Shown: positions 57,404 to 64,000 of the stretch, piece after piece | How positions within the stretch are numbered: position 1 is the first letter of the stretch | Layout: each line of letters begins with the position of its first letter | Source: Topomyia yanbarensis | Taxonomy: Eukaryota; Arthropoda; Insecta; Diptera; Culicidae | NCBI RefSeq assembly: GCF_030247195.1 | Contig: NC_080671.1 | Location: 211,886,361-211,950,360, forward strand | DNA length: 64,000 nucleotides | Direction of reading: 5' to 3' | The notes under the pieces: generated by a model | The model's database searches: none | What the model was told of the DNA's origin: nothing | What the model saw: only the letters and a program-made list of their open reading frames with translations | Translations under genes and position numbers: made by a program

Positions 57404-57660
57404 CACGGTTTCTCAAAATAACACGGATTTTTTTGCACGGTTTCTCAAAATAGCACGGATTTTTTTTGCACGGTTTCTCGAAATAACACGGATTTTTTTT
57501 TGCACGGTTTCTCAAAATAACACGGATTTTTTTTTACACGGTTTTTCGAAATAGCACGGATTTTTTTTGCACGGTTTCTCGAAATAGCACGGATTTTTTT
57601 TACACGGTTTCTCGAAATAACACAGATTTTTTTACACGGTTTTTTTTTGCACGGAACGCA
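57404..57660 (-). repeat. 33-bp subterminal tandem array, right, inverted
   Basis: CACGG words recur at 57404, 57436, 57469, 57503, 57537, 57570, 57603 and 57635, with spacing 32-34. The unit is the reverse complement of the left array (CACGGTTTCTC, AAATAACACGGATTTTTTT). Confidence 0.85.
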
Positions 57661-57690
57661 TCCCCCGTGCAAAAAAAGAATTTGGTGTAT

Positions 57691-58879
57691 TTGATATATA
57701 GTTTTAGCGCAGAATATCCGTTGTTTCGCTTCCGCTGCTGGTATAGTTGATCCATTCGGCGGCATCGTTTTTTTTTACTTCGGTGATTTGAATCACTGCT
57801 GGAGGCTTGTTTTTAACTTAAAAGTAGAGTATGTAAACTAATTAGCGCATGATATTTTTAAATTGGATTTATTCACAGAAAACTTGCCGTTGTTTCTTTT
57901 GGCATTTTCCTAAGTTAAGAGCAGTATTTGCAAAAATTTAGTATCTTGAGGATTCGAAAATTCTAGCCGCAATATTTTTCCGATTTTTGATTTTTCCCTG
58001 CGTAACTGATGGTTACAGTTATTAGAAATATGTAACAACAGATTCATCAGTGCTGCTAGTTTTATGCCTTTTTAACCAAACATCAAATTTGACAGTACCA
58101 GTTACCTGAGTCACTAGGTAGTCGGATTTGCGATACAGTTTTGGAATGCCAGTGTCTAGTCATGTCGTTGACTTCACCGCCCGGCCAAAAATCAATGTCC
58201 AAAGAATTAATTTGTAATTAATTAATTATTAATCGAACGAGAGCCTGGTTTATAAACCTTTTGTCAGGACAAGGAGAAAATTATAATAAATGTGATTGCA
58301 ACCATTACGCCTACTCAAACCATTATCACCAGCTTAGCATCAGCAACAGCTGCTCCAGGATCTTAAATCAACCACCGTAACAACTATTCAATTCAAGACC
58401 GCAGTTTACATTAACAACAACAGTAAATTCCAGGAGCCACCAACATTCCCCCCAAAAATAAGCTAAAACACACACATCAATAACAATCGCCAATTCCGTT
58501 GCTCAGGTCCTGCAGTAAATGTAATTCCAACATCAGCAGCAACATACGTGTACGACGGGATTTATTTCACTTCGTTGAGATATTTGACGGCGGAAATTAT
58601 TCGACAATGACCGATCGCGTACTTGAAAACCGACGTATGAAAGCTACTGCGGGTGCGGTTGCCTGGACCTTTCGGTAAATGAACGAAGAACGAGATGTGG
58701 TTTGTTCGAAAGTTTTAATATAACTGACTTTTGTGTCATTGCTTCCTGCTAATTACATGTTGTGTTCAATAGGTGTATGTGTGTATAAAAATTAGGTTTA
58801 TATAAAATAGATGGGAACTGAATCGAGGGGTGTGTGCATACAGTATGATGTGTAATTAGGGTAATGGTTTTTTTAATTT
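57691..58879. other. unassigned DNA
   Basis: I see no gene. 58290-58540 is rich in CAACA-type words, like low-complexity untranslated or repeat DNA, without a long open frame. Confidence 0.35.
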
Positions 58880-59450
58880 TATAAATGTTTCTCGCATTGT
58901 GGTTGTCGCTAACATACCGGCCGCGTTGGAACAGTCCGTTTCAATGTTCAGCGGGTGAAATCGATCTACGATGCCAAACCTTCTGCAGTCAGACCACTTG
59001 TAGACGAAGTGGATTGCTTCTCTACGGTGTCTTCGTCTGGATCAACTGGAAGCACCGAAATCTCCGTTACCGCACGCTTATAACATCCCGTGGCCGTTTT
59101 GACCACAACACGAACATGTCCATCGTGCCCTACGGTTGTGTCGACGATTCGCTTCAACGGCCATTGATGTGGAGGGGTATTGTCTTGCTTCAACAGCACC
59201 AGTTGACCAACGCACACGTCCTTTGTAGCTTGCTTCCATTTAGAACGCTGTTGCAATTGACTCAAATAGTCTCTGGGCCAGCGTCGCCATAGATCCTGTA
59301 CCGACCGTTTCATGTCCTATAAGCGTGATAAGCGATTAGAACTCAACTCACAGAGGGGCTCTCCGATCAAAAAATGACCGGGGTTTAGGGCAACGACACG
59401 AACTGAAACTTCATGTAACTTTCTGATGAAAAAATGTCCGAGTAGTTTAC
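58880..59450 (-). pseudogene. BEL/Pao integrase C-terminal fragment (DUF5641)
   Basis: The minus strand reads NPGHFLIGEPLCELSSN, meets a stop at about 59319, then continues in the same frame with SVQDLWRRWPRDYLSQLQQR, GQLVLLKQDNTPPHQWPLKR and HVRVVVKTATGCYKRAVTEI then SVLPVD. This is the DUF5641 domain that ends BEL/Pao polyproteins. A further GMLATT-like tail may lie near 58905-58920 in another frame. No protease, RT or LTR is seen nearby, so it is an isolated fragment. Confidence 0.85.
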
Positions 59451-61432
59451 CGCCAGTTACCAATTCATTGAGTCACCCCCCGAAACAGTTAAAAAAAGAA
59501 TTCTTCAGCAACACTTCTTTGTTTATTTGATTTTCTGTTGCTGTATAGCAACCATATTATGTTTACAACATATACTCCTTTTCTTCATCGCGAGTTTCGT
59601 TTCGCTCGTAATTTTAGTGCACAAACATTAGCCTTGTTTCTTGCAAAAAACAGGTGCAAAGCTTCCTTTGGAAAAAGCAAGACTATAATAGCTAGATATT
59701 TACTAGCAGTGAAATTTCATCTCGACCGGTGTAGTTTTTGGGCCTGCAAATATGCAGTGAAAAGCAGCTAACTGTGAAAGTTGAAAAAACGCCAGCCGTA
59801 AGTTTCGAAGTACTTGTCACCAAGTCGATTATTAGGGGCATCGAAGGTACGACAGCTTCAAAAAGGACATTCTGTATCCCTAGGTGCAGAAAAATGACGA
59901 AGAATAATCATTTCAAAAATGTAGCATCATCTTGATACTATACTGATGGAAAATTACTGTGTGGCCTTGTAACTCTGGAGCTCTGATAGACCAGAAAAAT
60001 CACTAACAGCCTACGGGAGAATACTACTAGAGAAAATACTTATACGCTTCGTTTGAAACTAAGTTTGTGCAAATCGGCCCAGCCATCTCTGAGAAAATTG
60101 TCATTTTAAATGCTATTACATTTTTAGGAATTTTGGTTTTCTTATGTTTGTTTGAACTAAGAATCATTCAAAACTTATTTCTGTTTTTATTGATTAATTT
60201 GTGCATTGACTTTTTAGACGCTTTCCGAAACAAAATCCTGGCTGGAGACCCGATTCTGGCATGTTGAGATGTTCCCTATGTGTCCTTTATCTGCCTGTTG
60301 TTAAAATCAATTAATATCCAAATTTAGTTATCTTTTCTATTCTCATATGTTTCATTTTAGTTTTCTTGCCCACCAAGCACTGCAACATTTGCCGTAACAG
60401 TGAAGCGAATCGATGAGAACAGAAATTAGTCAACAACTCGGATTGTGCGGCACCAACTCGGCGTGTTACTGACCCGCCTCAAACCCCTACTACGCGATAT
60501 CTCCACTTTCACCTCTGTGCTTAATTGAAGACACTGGAAATCTGAAGCCGCCGGCACATCCTGGTTCGTGATATTTTGGCAGTCCGAATATGTCAATAGT
60601 ATCGTAGATTTTCCTCCGCTATAAAACTACAAGTTTAACGGCTTCCTAACTATCATTGTTGTTCCCCTCTCTCCGCTGTCTCTGTTATGTGCTTCCCCTA
60701 GTGTTAATTTAAACCAATATCCTTTTTTTTGAAAAATTATCAACTGGATTCCTAGTCTTCAAAAATGATCGCACCAATTATTATATAATTAATTTTAAGA
60801 ACTTTTAGAAGGTAAAATATAGAAAATTGGCACCTACAGGTAAACATAATGTACCGTATCAAAAAAACGGATTGAAAAAATGGGTGTTAACTCACATATA
60901 GAATGTTGTTTGGCTGTGTGTTGAATATTTGAATATTCCCCTTCTTTCGTTTTCGGTAGAACCCTATCAATGTCTGTCCCTGTGTTTACAATATGGCACC
61001 GCAACACGGATTAGCGATAAATGATTTTCTGACTATCTGACTGACGCCTATCTCTCCCAAGCAGATGATATAGAAATCTTTACAAGAGCATCAGAGCACG
61101 AATAAAACCGGAATATTGAGGTTTCCATCTGATTATACCAGCTGGAAACCACTACTTCAAGCTGTCATGAAGCATGTCGTCCCAATAAACAACCAGTCAA
61201 CTAAGTCGTCCATCAATTCATCTCACAATTCTTACATTTTTTAATAACCGTATTTGGGTCAAAATTGAAAAAAAAAATTGATGTGATTTTCATGACCCTG
61301 GAACCGCTCAGTGAAAATGTCTTTAATTCTGTTTTGTTGTTTTGTTGTTATTCTCACAAAACTTCGTTATCAGAAACCTGTACCTAGACCTGACCTCGTA
61401 CTCCTGTCCATTGTAGATTGCTATACTGCCAC
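59451..61432. other. unassigned DNA with a short dispersed-repeat piece
   Basis: 60048-60100 (GAAACTAAGTTTGTGCAAAT, CGGCCCAGCCATCTCTGAGA) is a fragment of the family at 48010-48490. I see no gene in the rest. Confidence 0.4.
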
Positions 61433-63433
61433 GGTGTTCCTAAAACCGTTATTAACAAAAAATGACCATAAATTTGTCATACGGCATTCGAAAGATACAG
61501 TATCCAAGCATCTTCTCAGTGAATTTCAAAATAATCCATCGAGGGATTCGAGAGAAATAGCGATTTAAAGTTTTATGACACGTTTCATAAGGCTACCAGC
61601 AAACACCCACGGGTTTGGTCCTATCTTCACAAACAAAAATTTTTTTGTCTACTTATTTAGTACATAGCATTCGAAAGATATAGTAATCAAGAATATCCCC
61701 TGCAAGTTTGAAAATATTTCATTGACGGAATCGAAATTTATAACGGTTTGGATGTGGTATGCGGTCATAGATGGGTTTTCTACCAGACTTCAAGTGACTC
61801 CATGTTTGTCCATTGACTATTTAGATAGTTTATACGTGTCGCGGTTTTTAAAGGAAAACGTTAAATATAATGTGAAAATTAAAAAAATGAATAAAAGTTG
61901 GAATGTTTACTTCAAAAGGCCATATCTCAATGGTTTGTTGACCGATTCTAATTATTTTTTCATTATTGAACAGGTAAACATTTCATTGTTAATTTACATT
62001 AAGAAGAATAAAAAAAAGAGTCATCTACATCAATAAATAGGCGATATAGTTGATCTCAACTATATGTATTATCATTATTTAGTTAATATTTTTGTTTTAA
62101 AAATAGCTGCCTATCCATTTTTATATACTAGTTGCTTGCAATTGCTGTATAAACATCTGAATGTCAAATTCTCATAATAAGTTCAATTCGACAATAAAAC
62201 TGACAATAGTTAGAGATATGAGCAGATGAACTTGTACTAATAACATCCCCTTTGACCAGTTTTAACATCTGTCAACCCAACCAGCGATTGTACAAAATTT
62301 CCAACAAAAACCTATCATAACATAAATTGATCTGAATCAGCATATACCTTCATATTTTTTAAATTTATGGTTTTATTTTTCCATCATTTCTCGACAAACA
62401 TATGATTACGGCGTATAAACCAACTGTCAAAATTCACTTTGAGAGGAAATTCTGGACAAACCGTTACTCACCAAGCACAAACGTTGGTAGTAAACGTAAG
62501 AGAAAAGTTTTCTCTTTCATTAACTGATGTGAACTGTATTCAGCCAGTAACGGTTTGTCCGGAATTTGCTTTCAAAGAGAATTTTGACAGTTGGCTTTTA
62601 CGCCGTAATCATACGTTTGCCGAGATTTGTAGTTTGCGTTCGTTGCATTCAACTAAAGTATAGGTCATCGTTTTGAATACAAAGATATTCACTAAATAGT
62701 GATAATACATATAATTGAGGATAATTATGCTGTCTATTGTTTGAAGTAGGCAACTCTATTTTATATTCTTCTTAATGTAAATTAACGATGAAACGTCTAC
62801 TTGTTCAATAATGAAAAAATAATTAGAATCGGTCAACAAACCATTGAGATATGGCCTTTTGAAGTAAACATTCCGACTTTTATCCATTTTTTTAATTTAC
62901 ACATTATATTTAACGTTTGGTAGACAACCCTATTTTCATATTTTTTCAGTGTACCATATAAATAACACCTTTTGTGCATTATATTTATGTAATTAAATGG
63001 TCAGGTTTTCCTTTAAAAACCGCGGCACGTATAAACGATCTAAATAGTCAATGTACAAACATGGATTCACGCTTGAATTCTGGTAGAAAACCCATCTATG
63101 ACCGCATACCACATCCAAACCGTTATAAATTTCGATTCCGTCAATGAAATATTTTCAAACTTACAGGAGATATACTTGATTACTATATCTTTCGAATGCT
63201 ATGTACTAAATAAGTAGACAAAAATTTTTTTGTTTGTAGAGATAGGACCAAACCCGTTGGTGTTTGCTGGTAGCCTTATGAAACGTGTCATAAAATTTCA
63301 AATTGCAATTTCTCTCGAATCCCTCGATGGATCATTTTGAAATTCACTAAGAAGATGCTTGGATACTGTATCTTTCGAATGCCGTATGGCAAATTTATGG
63401 TCATTTTTTGTTAATAACGGTTTTAGGAACACC
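61433..63433. repeat. 2-kb inverted repeat with ~650-740 bp arms
   Basis: The left arm 61433-62083 is mirrored by 62691-63433. Matching words include GGTGTTCCTAAAACCG, GCATTCGAAAGATACAGTAT, GACAAAAAAATTTTTGT and CTTTTGAAGTAAACATTCC with complements. The right arm has about 90 extra bases at 62919-63006. Each arm holds a related 40-codon frame (KPLLTKNDHKF, RHSKDTVSKHLLSEFQN) with no known domain. It may be a large foldback element or an inverted duplication. Confidence 0.75.
62388..62626. mobile_element. smaller palindromic element nested in the 2-kb inverted repeat
   Basis: The ends TCTCGACAAACATATGATTA and the complement of its right end (TCTCGGCAAACGTATGATTA) face each other. Arms continue through ACGGCGTA, CCAACTGTCAAAATTC and GGACAAACCGTTAC. 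Its centre (about 62507) is offset from that of the outer repeat (about 62433), so it is a separate element. Confidence 0.7.
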
Positions 63434-64000
63434 ATGCTGCACTTTACGCATAATTGTCCAATATGTATAGCAAATCCCATTGGACATGGGGCGGTTGTGC
63501 GTATACTGACAGTCTAGTGAGGATTTTGTTGGGTATTTTTCGGGTGGAAAGAATAAAAGAATTTTCTTTGCAGGTCTGGTGCATGCGCCGCTGAGACAAA
63601 TAATTATCCAACAATTTCGTGATCGCGAAAAAAATATATTCTATCGATTTCAAATTGTTTTTACAGATGTCGTATTCCATTTAACGCTTCTGTATGAATA
63701 TTCGCAGCATGGTATTCAGTCTCAGCAGGTTTGTGTCTCCAGATAGAATAATAATGATCTCAAACCTGAAACCTTTTTAGTACTTTCAGATTTTTTTCGA
63801 AAACTTTATAGTGCTATGATTAAAAAATGAACGGGATACTTGGCTTGAAGCAGCCGACTATACATCGTTTTGGATATGTTGCCACGGATGAACTGAAAAC
63901 ACCAAATGAGACATGTATTGGGCCTGTTATCAAAGTTCTTGATAATACATAAACTTCATACGCTGGGATGAACTACAACAGTCCAATCGAAGTGGGATAT
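63434..64000. other. unassigned AT-rich DNA to window end
   Basis: I see no gene, repeat or signal that I can support here. Confidence 0.4.

Larger units (their letters stand above)
54935..57690. mobile_element. TA-flanked element with opposed 33-bp subterminal arrays
   Basis: The ends TACACCGGATTCTGTTTTTG and TACACCAAATTCTTTTTTTG (reverse complement of the right end) face each other, each starting at a TA. Inside the left end lie GCACGG-T repeats and then five 33-base units at 55088-55240. Inside the right end lie eight 32-34 base units (57404-57660) in opposite orientation. The middle 2.1 kb has no transposase I recognise. I infer a Tc1/mariner-like or other TA-using DNA element. Confidence 0.6.

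Noticed and set aside
55088..57660. CRISPR-like arrays of about 33-bp repeats
   Set aside because: Units are contiguous, with no unique spacers, and lie inside a eukaryotic transposon.

Overview
The window reads as non-coding, transposon-dense DNA from a mosquito-like insect. I infer this from the mix of Copia, Ty3/gypsy, BEL/Pao, I-clade LINE, PIF/Harbinger and hAT-like sequence, many TA- or TTAA-flanked MITEs, and dispersed repeats of the kind common in culicine (Aedes-type) genomes. The species is not established. I found no intact host gene, tRNA, rRNA or CRISPR array.

Layout. 1-5476 is AT-rich DNA with a TA-flanked MITE (3448-4343). 5482-10602 is a full-length but dead Copia element with an AAAAA target duplication. 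10932-11167 is a small insert carrying a candidate hammerhead ribozyme on the minus strand. 11574-20900 is a repeat built from decayed histone H3 genes with histone-type 3' stem-loops (minus strand). A 6.1-kb I-clade LINE (13952-20086) is inserted in it, with an intact ORF2 and a 13-bp target duplication. 20901-26740 is a field of inverted-repeat elements plus the C-terminal part of a Harbinger-type accessory protein. 26744-35566 is a Ty3/gypsy element on the minus strand with ACTTT target duplications and an amplified tandem-repeat region downstream of pol. 35779-36074 is a MITE, followed by an IQ-motif gene remnant. 37474-41639 is a second copy of the histone-derived unit, which preserves the empty site of the LINE.

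42545-44115 holds three decayed host-gene pieces: glycogen branching enzyme, a DnaJ protein and CHCHD2. 47185-48971 is a hAT-like non-autonomous element. 50096-52242 is a four-exon PIF/Harbinger transposase pseudogene (minus) interrupted by a TTAA-flanked palindromic MITE. 54935-57690 is an element with opposed arrays of 33-bp subterminal repeats. 58880-59450 is a BEL/Pao integrase C-terminal fragment. 61433-63433 is a 2-kb inverted repeat with a second palindrome inside.

How the parts relate. The elements act mostly on each other. The LINE sits in an H3 pseudogene, the TTAA MITE sits in a Harbinger transposase exon, and a smaller palindrome sits inside the 2-kb palindrome. The two histone-derived units lie 26 kb apart in direct orientation and let insertions be ordered in time. 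The observations most worth following are the hammerhead motif, the histone-derived repeat family with conserved stem-loops, and the cluster of intron-bearing host-gene fragments. All calls are by eye; no alignment or database search was run.
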